Below, piece by piece: positions 11,474 to 23,871 of a DNA stretch of 64,000 nucleotides (the stretch's first letter is position 1; each line of letters begins with the position of its first letter). The stretch lies in NCBI GenBank assembly GCA_013368315.1, contig JAACJM010000108.1, positions 186,001 through 250,000 of the forward strand. Direction: 5' to 3'. The notes beneath the pieces were generated by a model. The model was not told the DNA's origin. It saw only the letters and a program-made list of their open reading frames with translations, and made no database searches. The position numbers and the translations under genes were made by a program. The stretch comes from Tetrapyrgos nigripes (lineage: Eukaryota; Basidiomycota; Agaricomycetes; Agaricales; Campanellaceae).

Positions 11474-12144
11474 GCAGTTTTTTGCTACAAGCTAGTTGGC
11501 TACCGCTTCTTCCTGCGATATCTGGGATCCTCTAGTATCAGACCTGCCCTTCTGGCAAGTATTCGGTTGGAAATCTGTAGATGAGGGTCAATATGAAGAC
11601 CAGGAAGGCGAAACGCGTCAGAGGTGTCTGAGAGGCTGTTGCCAAATAGACCCAAATATCCTTCTCCTCCAACTTGTGGAACCCCGGCGTAGCAATTCGT
11701 GGTAATACACTCCTCCTCCTCCAAAGCTGTCAATAGCTTCTGCTCTGGCTTGTGATTTATATCGTCACTCTCAGTTTATACCCGGATGGGAATAGACTTT
11801 TTCATCTCAGCGAAACAGAAGGGAGAGTTTCTCCGAGTTCCAGCAGTGATTTTCCAGAAGTATCGTGAAGTCTTCTTGGACTTATCCGATGTAGTGAGTC
11901 AGAATTCACATAGTTTCTGCAGTTTTTCTAGTACTTTGGGTATGGATATGACAGATACAAGTATGTGAGAGTTCTTCTAGCTGCAGGGACTTCTCAAGTA
12001 GGAATCACGCGGAGTACTCTTATCTCCTCCCAGACAGTATGACCAGTCACCCGACATATCACTTTGAGAAAACCAAGGTTATTTCTCCGGACGTTCGGGT
12101 CTATAAAGCGAAGTTTTCATTTCCTTGACAATTGCACTCCCTCG
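11474..12144. other. Intergenic between divergent genes
   Basis: 671 bases between the ATG14 start (minus) and a membrane-protein start (plus). Presumed shared promoter region. No repeat or RNA gene seen. Confidence 0.45.
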
Positions 12145-13684
12145 ATGGAGTCCCCAGGCAATGAGACGCAGTGGCCCATCCTCAACCCGTTGACGCCCGA
12201 TATTTTTTTCCCTCCAAACATCCTGGTTGCAGCTCTGGCAGCTACCTACCTGGTCGTCGGTGTCACTGGAGTGGGTATTTTCCCTTGATTGCGCCAAAAA
12301 TATCGGACTCATTTCAATTGTTAGATGTTTCTCTGGGATATGCTCAGTCACGTAGGCATGGATTGGAGGTTGCTATTTGAATATAGAGTTGGTTTACCAA
12401 CATTTGTGTACTTTCTCTCCAGGTATGTTGAGATGGCAGACCTCACAGATCTTCTAGTGCCTCTTTGACAATATCACCAGGATATCGACCATGGCCTACC
12501 TGATCGTTCAGACCATCTTCGTCAGTACGTCAAACGAAACATATCTTTTTTTCTGTCCCTCAAACTCTTTATCTTCCAGCGGCCCCACTCCCTGACTGCA
12601 ACAAAGCTGTGTTTGCCCAACTAGGCTGCTACTTCGTCGCCGCCGCCTCGACCTCTTTTCTCTTCTTCCTCCGTATCCGAGCAATTTACAACGGCGCGCG
12701 CTTCGTCATTATTGTCTATTCCCTCCTATGGCTACTCAATCTCGGCTGTTATATACTTACCTTCTTTACCGTCGGTGGAATGAACATCGGTCCCTCTCCC
12801 CACTGCACGTACACAACTCCCAACGTGAAATTCATCATCATTCAAGCCTTCTCGATTTTCCTGTTCGACACTCCGTGTTTTTAGGTATCTCTGCGAAACT
12901 GTATACTTCGCATAACATTTCGGTAAATGCGGGTACGACGACTGAACGGAGATCTTGGAGAAACGGATTCGCAATCGTCCGGGATGTGAAGCAGTTTTTT
13001 TCAGGGAACAATTTGCCAAGGTTGTCCAGGACGCTTCTCAAAGATGGACAAGTTTACTACTTGTGAGCATCGTACCAATCTTCATACTTTAGCATATACA
13101 CTCATCTACCTTCTCATCCCTCTCTAATACCCATATCCAGAGTCGTCTTCCTAACAACAGCCCTCATTATCCTCCTCAACTTCACCCCTTCCCCAGCTCC
13201 CGCATTTCATTTAATGACCATCACGCCCCACATCGCTCTCGCCAATTCCATGGCAGGTTATGTCTATCGAAATGTTCGATTTGGTATTATACGAGAAGGG
13301 GAGCTATCCAATGCTATTGGGAGTGTACCCGTTTCCATTAATCCTTCCTTGCCGGATTTTCGTGTTCCTGGTTTCGGTGGCGTTGGTAGTCATGTTAATG
13401 GTCGCAGTGGAAGCGGAACCGCTGGAAGTGACATTGGAACTCATGGGAATGGGAATGTGAATAGGAATGGAAGCAATCACGGACATGGTCATGGGCATGA
13501 TTCTGGTTATGGCTCGCCGTACGTTGGTAGCGCCATTGGGCATGCAAGGACTCGGAGTAGAAGTGGCAGTATGGGTACGAGGTATACTGGCACGTATGCC
13601 GCTGGACGACATCCGATACAGGCCTCTTCACTTCCGAGAAAAGTATCATTTTCGGATTCAATACCGGACTTTGTGGTGCGGTAG
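12145..13684 (+). pseudogene. Fungal multi-span membrane protein with a one-base frameshift
   Basis: Five exons (12145-12270, 12325-12422, 12481-12524, 12580-13062, 13141-13684) encode a protein of the large uncharacterised basidiomycete family with about seven membrane spans. Visible hydrophobic segments are 'ILVAALAATYLVVGVTG', 'VGLPTFVYFLS', 'STMAYLIVQTIFV', 'FIIIQAFSIFLFDT' and 'VVFLTTALIILLNF'. Family landmarks include 'APLPDCNKAVF', 'FFSGNNLPRLSRTLLKDGQ' and 'ANSMAGYVYRNVRFG'. The frame breaks near 12871: the family normally continues '(F/Y)DT.VF..IS', and the sequence after the break ('VFLGISAKL') fits this if one base is missing. Other junctions are clean. The joined length would be about 431 residues. 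The cytosolic tail is rich in Gly, Asn and His ('NHGHGHGHDSGYG'). It is either a recent pseudogene or a local sequence error. Confidence 0.65.
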
Positions 13685-16063
13685 CGCGGTGGCTACTTGG
13701 TGTTAAACGATTGGTCGGTGTTGATACGATAACCAAGAGCTTGAGATTTTAACTTCGTTATACATCTTATGGTCTATATGTTCGTTTAGAGTTGAGTGAG
13801 ATACGTATGTATAGTATGTACTTCTTATCAATGATACCTTTGCAACTTTAAATACCTTTGTACCTTTTTACTACCTTATTTCTGACTGCATCAGATCAGT
13901 AGCTTGTCCGTGTCTTGTAGATGTCTGTACATGTACATGTCAGATCGGATCATGATTATGGGTACTTGATCAATGGTCAGTAGTGTAAATCCAATATGGC
14001 GGCGGAGTCTACGCATGCCATTTGGGGGAGGGTATGACTTCGTATGGCTGCCATATGGGATCATCGACTCATCTTATGGGATACTATCCTTCACGTACCG
14101 CGTGGACATGTAGACAGATGATCAGAGCTTTTAAGTTTCATGAGTGTCTTGTGGTCATCCATGGCAGTCCGAGCAAGCTTCTGGTACCATGTCATCGGGC
14201 GTGGTATCAGTCACCAAGGTATGTACTACATACTTACTACATACTTACTACATACTTACTTTTCGTGAAGGTGCGATTTCAAGGGAAACATTCCCATAGC
14301 TGTATACGTTGAAGTGCGCAGTACAATGGTACTGTGGTAATAATAGGTGTATATTAAGCTGATGTTCCACCGATCAGGAGACGACTCAGACACGATCATC
14401 ATGGGGCCTTGGACAGCCTATCCATATAAGGTATATGCATCCGTATGGATCGTCGGTAGTCTGCCAAAGGGAGCCTACGACGATTTCTCATCATTGATGT
14501 TGATTGGAGAAGCTGGATCGCCGTCTCGGCAAAGGCTTCACTGCTGAGTTTGAGTGTGGAAGTTCAGCTTCAAACAGATCTTCAGAATGAAGTGGCTGAA
14601 GGATCAGCCACTTCCGTGTGGTTAAACTTAGGAAGAACTGTCGATACCTCAGCCATACTCTTCCTACTCCTCTGCACGCGCGTGCCATTGCTACGAGAAC
14701 TCTGCGAGTACTAGTGCCGGTGACCTAAGCCTCAACGTTCTACGTGGACATGATGATGGACGAATTGAGCAGGAATTGATTCAAGTTGACAATCAATGAC
14801 GTTAAGTATTCGTGGCGGTTCCGATGAGTCCAATCCTCCTGTCCTAAGTATTGAGCTAGGTGGATAAGAGATCGACAAAATTATTTTGCCGAAAGCTTAG
14901 TGGAGGGGCAGGAGGAGGGTTGAAGCTGATAGGGACCCCGGGATGGAGGGGTTGAAGTTTGCTTGTTTAAACACCGGTGTTTATATATACTGTATTGACT
15001 TGGAGAATGTTCTGAAACTGCAGAGAAGAATATGAGAAGATTATGAGCATGAGACTAATCAGTAACCTGGGGCCCAAGGCCGGTCTAACTTGAAGATGCC
15101 CAGAGCTACAGAATACACATATATGTACCACTAGTATGTATAGAGCTGACGGACTTTTCGTAGACTTTTCAGTAGCTCGGACTCCAATACAGCTCTAGCC
15201 TCGCCTGTCTTGTATCGCTGCATTATAAATTATATTATATTGAATGCTAGCTAGCAGCTAGCTCATCTTTAGATCTACAAGTATCCTGTAGGATTAAGGT
15301 TGGAATTAAAGCGTGATTAACCTACTATGTGAAGTTGGCCCTGGGCCGGTTCGAGGCTTAGAAGCAGATTCTTCCTAGTATATTCTTGTTAGAATTGACC
15401 GTGTTCTATACGTACGCCACGGCTTGTATGTTTGTATTACCGTATGTTCGCGTAGGACATAAGTAGGTTTAGAAGTTCGGAGCTCAGAAGGCAGACTTGA
15501 ACGGCTACGAGGTCTTCGGAGGAGCTCAAGGGGAAGAAAGGATTTCAGAAACTTGGCAAGATACTTTGACAACTCGGACTCCGAATCGAGTTTCAAGTTT
15601 GAGCTGAAGTCAAGCTGATGAGCTGGCTAGCGCTAAGGCCTTTTAGATGTACACACCAAAGGACTCGAGTATGGGGTACCCGCGGGCTCAGTGATCCACG
15701 GTCAAACTACGGTTTGATGGTCATCGGAAGCGTCGCCTCTTCAAGCGCGGAGCGAAATGCCTAATGGAGCTTTGATGGAGCTGTAATGAATGACAGAGAT
15801 TTCCCGTCTCTATCGCGTACCTTGATCGCCAGCAAAGCGTCACCAGACTTCCGCCAATGCAGCTTCCTTGAGAGTTGCAGACCTTTTTTTGGTGCCACTA
15901 TTCCTGTATTACTTACAGAATATAAATATCTTTGCTTCTCGCTGGAATTTTGGATAAGCATCGTGTATCACAATGTGTTTGCAGCGTGTCTGGGCTCCAC
16001 ACAATGGTTTAGTTAAAGCCAGCAAGGGCCCCGCTTTTTTTAGGTCCCCCTCATCTTGTGGTT
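13685..16063. other. Intergenic, 2.4 kb
   Basis: No convincing gene. It contains an 11-base tandem triplet (14226-14258), a short palindromic tract around 15248-15262 (repeated GCTAGC), and a motif at 15698-15708 that recurs inverted at 22410-22420. The region has many stop codons in all frames. Confidence 0.5.
14226..14258. repeat. Three tandem copies of an 11-base unit
   Basis: The unit CTACATACTTA occurs three times head to tail without change. Too short and too few for a CRISPR array; a simple minisatellite. Confidence 0.9.
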
Positions 16064-19000
16064 ATGTCAACGTCGTCTATCCCTGATCCCAATGGTATGA
16101 TCTACAATGTCTTAAGAGGTACTGACTATCTCACTGTAATGCAGTCTTCCAAAGAGGCGCAGATGGAAAGTACACCTGCCTCATTTGTCAGGATGAAAAA
16201 TGGAGGCTTGCTCGCCACTTAGGGAAACATCTGGCTTCAAGCATTCATCAAAAAAGGGCAAACCCTGCACCACTGTTTCACTTCTCAGAACCTGCAGAGT
16301 CTCAATCCTCTTCTTCTCACACATCTGCTCTTTCGGGTGATGAGCGATCCATGCGTGCAAGTGCTACCTTTGGACCCTTAATGCGTACTTTATCCCAATT
16401 GAGCGCACCTCACACTGCGGGTCTTCAAGCACAAACTGTTCAGAATGATCCGATGGTTGCTCCAGGTGGCGAGTCTGATGACTTGGACGGAGATGGACAT
16501 CTCGATGGTTTTTACTTTGATCCACCTGATGAAGCTCGTCTTTCATCAATGGCTCAATCATTTGAAGAGTATCTAACCAGCGGAATATCACCTGATTATG
16601 CTTCGGAATCAGAGGATTCGCAGTGCAGCAATGGCGATATCCCATTGTCACCTAATCAAAGTCCAGGTGAGCATCATAATACGTTTGCCCTTGATAGAGG
16701 GTTCACATTAAATTTTTTGATGTGATGCAGGTCTTGAATATGGGGAATATCGACAGCGAAATCAAGAGTCCAATCCATTATGGTTCCCATGGCCAGACAA
16801 GATCGTGAGTTATGGAATTATGTATTTGATTACTCAGGCCTTCTGACAGATTACTAACTTTAAGACTTGCGTACTCGATATTCTCCAGCATCTGCCACGT
16901 TCAACATTCTCTGATACTCAAATGGAAACAATCTCGTGGGCCCTACGTGTAAATGGTGTCAATCATGTTCCCTCTCTTGAATCTCGGAAGTATGCACAGA
17001 AAATGTTGGATGCCATCTGTGGGATCCGCACCATTCGTTACGATGGTGCTCTGGGACACATATACTATGTTAACTCCCTTGCAGATATCATTAGTCGCGT
17101 AAGCCTCCTCATTTTTCCTTTGATTGTAAATTCAATCTGATTGGAAATTACAGGAAATGTCAAATCCCCGTGTCCGAGAGAAATTGTCATTTTATCCCCA
17201 GGATGCCAATGGCACAGTTGATAGTGCACGGAATGCACTTCGTTGGCTACATGAGCTTGACCCAGAGCTTACAACACCAATGATTCGTGTTCAAAATCAA
17301 GATTTCTACCTTTTTGAACCTTGTAGATTGGCTGATAATCGTTACTGTATTCCATATCGCTGGGTCGAGCAACTTCACCCCAATGGAAAAGCAGAGCTTA
17401 TGGGTTATGTTTGGGAGTTATATCCAGCGGGTGATGGGTGGATCATTTACGATTATCAACAATCTATAGTTCCCGCTGTGAACTTTGCAACTTCTTTTCC
17501 TATCCTTCGAGAGAGCTATCATATGCGCTCTATTCCAGATCCAACAAATATCCTTGGCAAGTCTTTCTTGTGCATTCTCTGATTCATCTTGCAGCTGACT
17601 CATCAATAAAAATAGGTATTGTTCATGAAAGGAATGGTGGTGTTTCGAAATGGACCTTCTCTGAGCCAGACAAAGGAAATCCATGGCGAGCAAAAGCAGA
17701 TGGACATCGTGTTTATGCCTTGCCTATTTGGCTTTATTGCGATGATACCTCAGGAAACAAGTCCAAAAAGTGGAACAAGCACAATTCGTTCCTTTTCACT
17801 GCAGCTGGTCTTGATCGACGTGATGCACACTCAGAATATCATGTACATTTCCTAGCCACCTCAAATATTGCACCACCACTGGAGATGTTGGATGGAATTG
17901 CTGACCAGTTAGAGTATGTTGTTTCGTTTTAATTTTAAGTATGTCCTCATGATGTCATCTAGAGAAGGTCAGACGATAGGAATATGGGCATATGACTGTA
18001 GAGATAAGGAGATGGTTCTTCTGATTGTCTCTGTGCTTGCAATGTTGGGAGATAATCCTATGCAGTCCGAGTTTGCATGTCATATTGGACTCATGGGTAA
18101 AATGTTTTGTCGATGTTGTTTTGTGAAGGGAAAGGAGCATTCCGGGAAGGATCTGGAGGCACAAAGCGAGACAGGATCAGCTTCAAGCGCAGGTTCTGAT
18201 CACTCAGGAGCTAATGCTGAAAATTTGCCTGACTTGATTGAGCGTGCAACCCGCTTCTTTGAGGTCAGATGTCTTTTCTCTAGATCTTGAGCCCTGAATC
18301 TGATCCTTTGCTTTGATAGACTCATAATCTCCGAGCCAAATCACACACTATGAATGATTTGAAATCTGTGTTCATATTCTCAAAGACTGTTGGAAATAAA
18401 AGCAAAGCGAAGGCTTTGAAAACAAAATTAGGAATCAAGGACACATATCAGGATCATTTTACGGAGTTAATCTTCAAGTTCATGAAGGATCTGAGGGGAG
18501 ACGTGAACACAAAGCAGCAGAAAGTGGATTCTCTGCTTGCAACATTCCCAGACAATGTTTCAAGTCCGGTGTGGAGAATACGAGGTGAGAATCAAGTATC
18601 CTCCAGTGTTTGTACTGCTTATTTGTCTGTCTTAAGATCTTGATCCTCATCAAGACACGCCAGTGGAAATTCTGCATGTCATATTGCTTGGCTTTGTCAA
18701 GTATTTCTGGCGTGATGCAATTGCAAGGTTGGCCGATAACCAGAAGGAAATACTCATAACACGTTTATCCTCTTTCAATGTTGATGGACTGGAGCTCTCC
18801 CAATTGCCTGGTAAAACATTGGTGAAGTATGCTGGTTCTTTGGTTGGCCGTGATTTCCGCATTTTGGCACAAGCAGCTCCATTTGTGCTATATGATCTAG
18901 TACCTACAGAGTGCTATGCTACCTGGCTCGCTCTTTCCCAATTAATTCCACTTGTATGGCAACCAGTGATCAAGGACATGAACTCATATCTGGTAGCTAT

Positions 19001-20272
19001 CTTGAAGTCTTCTATGTGCTAATAAAAAAATCCTGACTACTATTCCTGTTATTATAGGATCGACTTCAGAGAGCAATTGATAACTTTCTCAATTGTACTG
19101 CTCGATGGACTCCACGATGGTTCAACAAGCCAAAATTTCATATACTCCTCCATCTTCCAAATCACATCCGACGCTTTGGTCCTGCAATATTATTTGCAAC
19201 AGAGACGTTTGAATCTTTCAATGCACTTATTCGTGGGTTCAGCATACACAGCAATCGTCAAGCACCTTCTCGAGACATTGCAATGTCATTTGCTGGTATG
19301 AATCGAGTTCGCCATCTACTCAGTGGTGGATGGTTTCTAGATCCGGAAAGGATTTACAACCCAGACCAAAGACCAAAGAAAGATGACTACCGCATTATAG
19401 GCTCTCTTCCTCAGGAGTTGATACAGAAAGATGCATACATACAGAAGATGACTGGTCTTACTCCCAAGGATATTGCGACAAGCCAAGTCCACTTTGATTC
19501 CAAGAGCTCGCGTTTGACCTGGGCAGAAACTCAGATGTCACAGTATGTGGTTGATAACAAATACTCGGATCATTATTGGAAGAAGTGTGTGTCATTCCGA
19601 CTCGGTAATGGAGCAACCTGTCGACTGGATTCTGTTGTCATTCTTTGTTCATCTACTGGCAGAAGACTGGGGAGGGTAAGGGAAGCTCTTCAGGCAACTG
19701 GTGATAACCAAAGTATTGAGGCAGGCATACCATCCTTGATACTTATCGAAGGACTTGACGTTGGACAGATATCAATGGCATATCAGATGCCGAGATTGAC
19801 TTCCTCTCTGCATTTCTTTGCAGTCAGACATGCAGTAAGTATACTTGTACTGATAAGTATTCATGCACTGAACAAATTCCAGGACTTGTACTGCGCAGTA
19901 AATACTCAGCATCATTGTCACAGCAACAACTGTACAGTCTCAACAGTCTCACGGACAACAACACAAGAACGAGTGAAGATAACCGCTGAAACACACACAG
20001 TGATCCACAAAAATTTCTCTGACATTGTCCTGAACACAGCACAAATGCGCGATTTCGCTCATATACTTCCATTCACAACCTTTCCCTCTGTTCCATCCAG
20101 GGAGGGGTGCATACTAGAAGGCGCACGAAGGGAGGTGCAAAATCCAAAGAGTAAACGGAAGACAGCGCAAAGATCAATACTACAACAGCTTGTACGAGGA
20201 CAAAACAGGGCTCCTGGGTTCGCAGTTCAGCGAGAATCGCCGCTGAGAAATGAAGTCGTCCAATCACAGTGA
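16064..20272 (+). CDS. Large transposase-like protein with N-terminal zinc finger (CACTA/Plavaka-like, inferred)
   Basis: Eleven exons (16064-16094, 16145-16666, 16731-16804, 16865-17098, 17154-17556, 17616-17913, 17963-18263, 18320-18584, 18637-18992, 19058-19834, 19883-20272) join without a stop to 1216 residues. Near the N-terminus is a C2H2-like finger ('YTCLICQDEKWRLARHLGKH'). An acidic Ser-rich linker follows, then a conserved core: 'VHERNGGVSKWTFSEP', 'LPIWLYCDDTSGNKSKKWNK', 'GKMFCRCC', 'TPVEILHVILLGFVKYFW', and 'ATETFESFNALIRGFSIHS'. The order (acidic Asp pair, a '..LH...LG..K' block, a later Glu block) parallels the DDE core of CACTA/TNP2-type and Plavaka transposases, but I cannot prove catalytic residues. 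The intron at 17557-17615 is GC-AG with a perfect GCAAGT donor. The 5' part is Ser/Asp-rich and the C-terminus basic. The frame is intact, so the protein is probably still made, whether as a transposase or a domesticated derivative. Confidence 0.7.
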
Positions 20273-20499
20273 AGCTCGGCAATTCGGCTCACTCCAATGC
20301 GCTGGCGTTTCTTCTCTTCACCTCTTCACCTCTTCATGCAAATCACTGTCTCCTCTTGGTTTTCACCATTCCTTGTTGGCCTCTTGGGGTCGTTTCATGT
20401 TTCAGTCTGTGATTGCCCCGCCATTTTTATTGGATAAAAATCAGCTTTTTTCCATATTTAAACCCTTGCTCAAGATGGCTGGCCCACCCGAGCCCACCA

Positions 20500-22257
20500 A
20501 TGGCTTCCTCTTTGCTTACCAGCAGTCTTCCAGAACCATCAAACTTCATAGACACGCTTTGTGGTAATCTATCCCTCTCCGAATCTCAAAATTTGGATTT
20601 GCAAGCAGTTGCACAAGTGCGTAGCATTGCATTCTTGAACACCTATGTTACTGACTGTTTTACACACCAGATTGGACAGGGTCTCGAGAGAGGATCTCTT
20701 CTTCTTCACCTCGTCACTCAAGCAAATATCTTCCATCTACAAAACTCAGTCAACAAGCTTCTCGCCCAAGATACCAGCACCGCGTCTGTACTTCAAGATT
20801 TTAAAAACCAAGTCACAGATAAATGGGCTCTCAACGAGGATGATAAGGTAAGGCGGCTCCATCCTACGTGCATGGAACTGTTGGAATACTCACCCTAAAA
20901 CTCTCATTCAGGTCGTGGTGTTGAAGGTCGTGAAGGATGTTTTGATGGATGTAAATAGAGCAAGTTTTTCTAATGCGAAGGATGAAGTTTATGTCTGTCT
21001 ATTCGTTTTCATCTCTGGCTCTATAGCTCTCATTTCCATTGTAGACCAAACTCGACACAGGCAAGGCTGCGCACCGGCTTACTCATGCTTTCAAGACACC
21101 AGCACGAATCAAGACCCTGAAGTCTCACATCCGTCAGACTACTAACAACATGAAAGGCTCATTACGGCGTATGGTGCGTGTCTTTTCACGGTGTCGCTGA
21201 ATCCATATTTATATCATAATTTGTGTCATCAGGCCCTCGAAACAGCTGCCGGAGACAATGCAAAAGATTTGTACGGAGCTGTTAGAAAGATTGAGTCCTC
21301 CCTCAAGATGTCTTTTGGTGACACACAACGTGTTAGGATCACCGCACGAGTCTCTCTATGGGTATGTTTTTGCGTGTACAATTATTCACGCTAACAAGCA
21401 TTTTCATAGAGAAGATATGTGCGAGAGACCAACCGGAGACCAACTAAGCGCACCAATTCAGGTACCGAGAAGGAAGACTCTCAGACTGAAACATTTTGGG
21501 ATGGCTTTGACGAGTGGTTGAAGAAAGTCCGTGCAGAAAAAAACCTGGGCGATGACTTTGGTAGCGAGGCTTGGCGAAAGTGAGTTTCTTTTATCATGCT
21601 GATACATGCTACTGATACAATTGCACAAGGTACCTCGACGAAACCAGGATCCTTGATGCCAACGCCAGCAAGGCTTCAATTGCTGCTCCTGTTCCCCAGC
21701 CATCCATGCCGATGTTACAAGGCATCGAGTCGGACACGCCAACTTCTCGCACCCCATCAAATTTGACTTCTCCAGAAATTTCTCAGCACACCAGCTCCCT
21801 TCAAGGGTCCCATCCGAGATTATCACTCAGCACGTCATCATTTTCGGCTTCTCCTAGCACTTCGCAGTCTTCTCTTGTGCTATCCTCTCCCATGCGATCC
21901 TCTCCCGTACTATCCTCTCCCACTCCATCTCATCTCCACCGCAACTCACGTCCAATGTCCCCGTTGCCCTTCAGAGCACAGTCTCGTAATTCAACATCCC
22001 ATTTCCATCTCACTCCGTTGCAAAACTTTAATCCCGACTCCAGTGCCTCCCATTACACCACGCCGTCTCGCAATGGCATGTCCCAGCCCTATGACTCCAT
22101 AGCGAGAGTCTATCAGGCCCCAGAACCTGGGTTAACTCATGACGGCGTGTCTCGTTTTTCCGACATGGAAGCTTGGGGTCATCCGCCGTCCAGCAGCTCT
22201 GTCGATCGTCATGCTGCTTCTCGTGCCGCTCAACGTCCGAAACCATGGGAGATATGA
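20500..22257 (+). CDS. Unrecognised protein paired with the transposase-like gene
   Basis: Seven exons (20500-20616, 20671-20847, 20912-about 20992, 21045-21173, 21233-21361, 21410-21579, 21630-22257) give about 476 residues. The end of exon 3 is ambiguous (20986 or 20992; both keep frame). I do not recognise the family. The first 220 residues look helical, with 'VVVLKVVKDVLMDVNRASF' and basic stretches such as 'RIKTLKSHIRQTTNN', so nucleic-acid or protein binding is possible. The middle has an acidic 'TFWDGFDEWLKKVRAE'. The last 200 residues are low-complexity Ser/Pro/Thr with few charges. It lies 227 bases after the transposase-like gene, in the same direction. A second, helper-type ORF is usual for CACTA elements (TNPA beside TNPD), which is the reason to suspect a functional pair. 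No membrane segment or signal peptide. Confidence 0.65.
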
Positions 22258-23871
22258 ATACTTGGATAACATTATTTCGTACATACTTTATGAGCATCTA
22301 TAATATGATTTTTTTAATCGCAACTGGCAGTACGAATCGACGACGACAATAAGGTCCTAAGGACCCGATAAGGATGTAAATGCCTAACCGAGGCCATTCA
22401 GTGAACTGCAGTTTGACCGTAGTGGGTCCAGAGACGTCGGTAAAACAGCCGTGGACAGGGTTGCCTCAAACGTAGTCAGCTCACGGTTTGATCACGGTTA
22501 GCCTGCGGTTCCACAGACTTCGGGCTGACGACGGGCTGGGCTTTGGGTGTGTAGAGAAGTACATCGCCGCCCCGCTGGAAAAAACAATTTGAAAGAGAAG
22601 GGAATTTGAGTGGCCGGCATTGGGCCAGCACATGCTGCCAGTGTTATATAAGCGTAATCCAATTCACGCGGAAGCTGTTGAAAACGCGGGTCCGAAAGAG
22701 GTAAGTAATAGGATGATTTAAGTGGGCGGTATACCGTGTACGTACATTAGTGATTTGAATGGTATGCTTTATGAAAGTCATCAACCACTTGCTGTTATAG
22801 TGAGGTGAGTCTTGGCAAATGCGGCATAGACTAGATGTCCGAGTCATGATGGAGTGTTGTAAGTGCGTACATAACTGTGCGGATGGGGGACTGATAGTGC
22901 TGATAGGCAGTGGAGATTGCAGTGGCTCAGCGCTCATCATGCATGCTTCAGCCTTCCTTGGTGTTACAAAGTTCGCTAGTGGAGAGCTTTGGAAAGACTT
23001 TTCCCCAAGTGTGTTGATGAAGATCTTAACAACGGATCGATCAATTGAAGACAAGTTGATAACTTTAGGTCATTTCAAACTTGTCAAAGCGCCCGATGCA
23101 CAGATGGTTGATTGCTGCATGGTAGCAGATAGATTTGATTTGTGGGGTATGTAGCGTACTAGTACGCAGTGATTTGCAAACTCGGTTTATTTCGGCGGAA
23201 AAGGATATATAGCGGCGCAGCTTTAGTTGTGTAAGTGACTGGTTATTATATAACGCAGAAGACGTAGACGGGAAGACGCAAAGCAGGCTGAGGTACATAC
23301 AAGATGTTGTCCGGAAAACGTATGCTCATGTCCTCGGAATTGGGAATTGGGATAGACGATGTTACGCGGCCCTGGAGTGAAAACGTTTTGTAATCGCAGG
23401 ATGGCCACGATCCTCCGAGCCTGGCCCCAAAAAATAATCGATCCTGAAGCACAAAGTATTGGATCGAGTCTTTAATTAAAAGACTTTAGGAGACCAGGAC
23501 TACAAAAGGAACAATGAGCAAATATGAATTTCTTACTTCTGATTGAGTTGATGAGAACGAAGAATTACAGCAGTGCATTGATGAGAACGCTTGCAGTGCT
23601 GGTGAGGGCGATACATAGCGACGAGAAGTCTCCATAGCAATTTCTTTTCTGAGGGGTAAAGGTGGGTACGATCGTCCATGAAGGGATAGGAGGGTATGAT
23701 GGAACAGGAGAAGCGCTTGACATTGTGGCGGGCGGGCTTAGTAAGGGCAACAAAGCCAAACAGAAGGGTATTTTCCCATCGGACGAAGAAGAGTGACAAC
23801 GGTTTTTCCCCTTTTACTCCTCGCATCAGTCGTTCCTTTCTTCTTCTTTTCATCGACAGTCCTATACACAA
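22258..23871. other. Intergenic, upstream of G-alpha
   Basis: 1.6 kb. The first 350 bases carry repeated words related to the inverted motif at 22410-22420. The rest should be promoter for the G-alpha gene. No gene recognised; an open frame at about 22819-23150 has no family signal. Confidence 0.45.

Larger units (their letters stand above)
15698..22420. mobile_element. Possible two-gene DNA transposon enclosing the genes at 16064-20272 and 20500-22257
   Basis: The two head-to-tail genes are bracketed by an 11-base sequence, ACGGTCAAACT at 15698-15708 and its exact reverse complement at 22410-22420. The right copy is followed by TAGTG, the reverse complement of the CACTA terminus. Further ACGGTTTGAT-type words lie near both ends. 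This could be a terminal or subterminal repeat of a CACTA/Plavaka-like element. I could not define a clean terminus or a target-site duplication, so the boundaries are provisional. Confidence 0.3.

Noticed and set aside
14226..14258. Regular short repeats that could suggest a CRISPR-like array
   Set aside because: Three direct 11-base units with no spacers, in a eukaryotic genome; simple tandem repeat.
15340..15360. GGTTCGAGGC, resembling a tRNA B-box
   Set aside because: No A-box, no acceptor stem pairing and no T-loop pairing nearby.
16064..20272. Assignment to the Kyakuja-Dileera-Zisupton transposase family
   Set aside because: The hallmark motifs I associate with that family are not visible; the block order looks closer to CACTA/Plavaka. 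Left as inferred.
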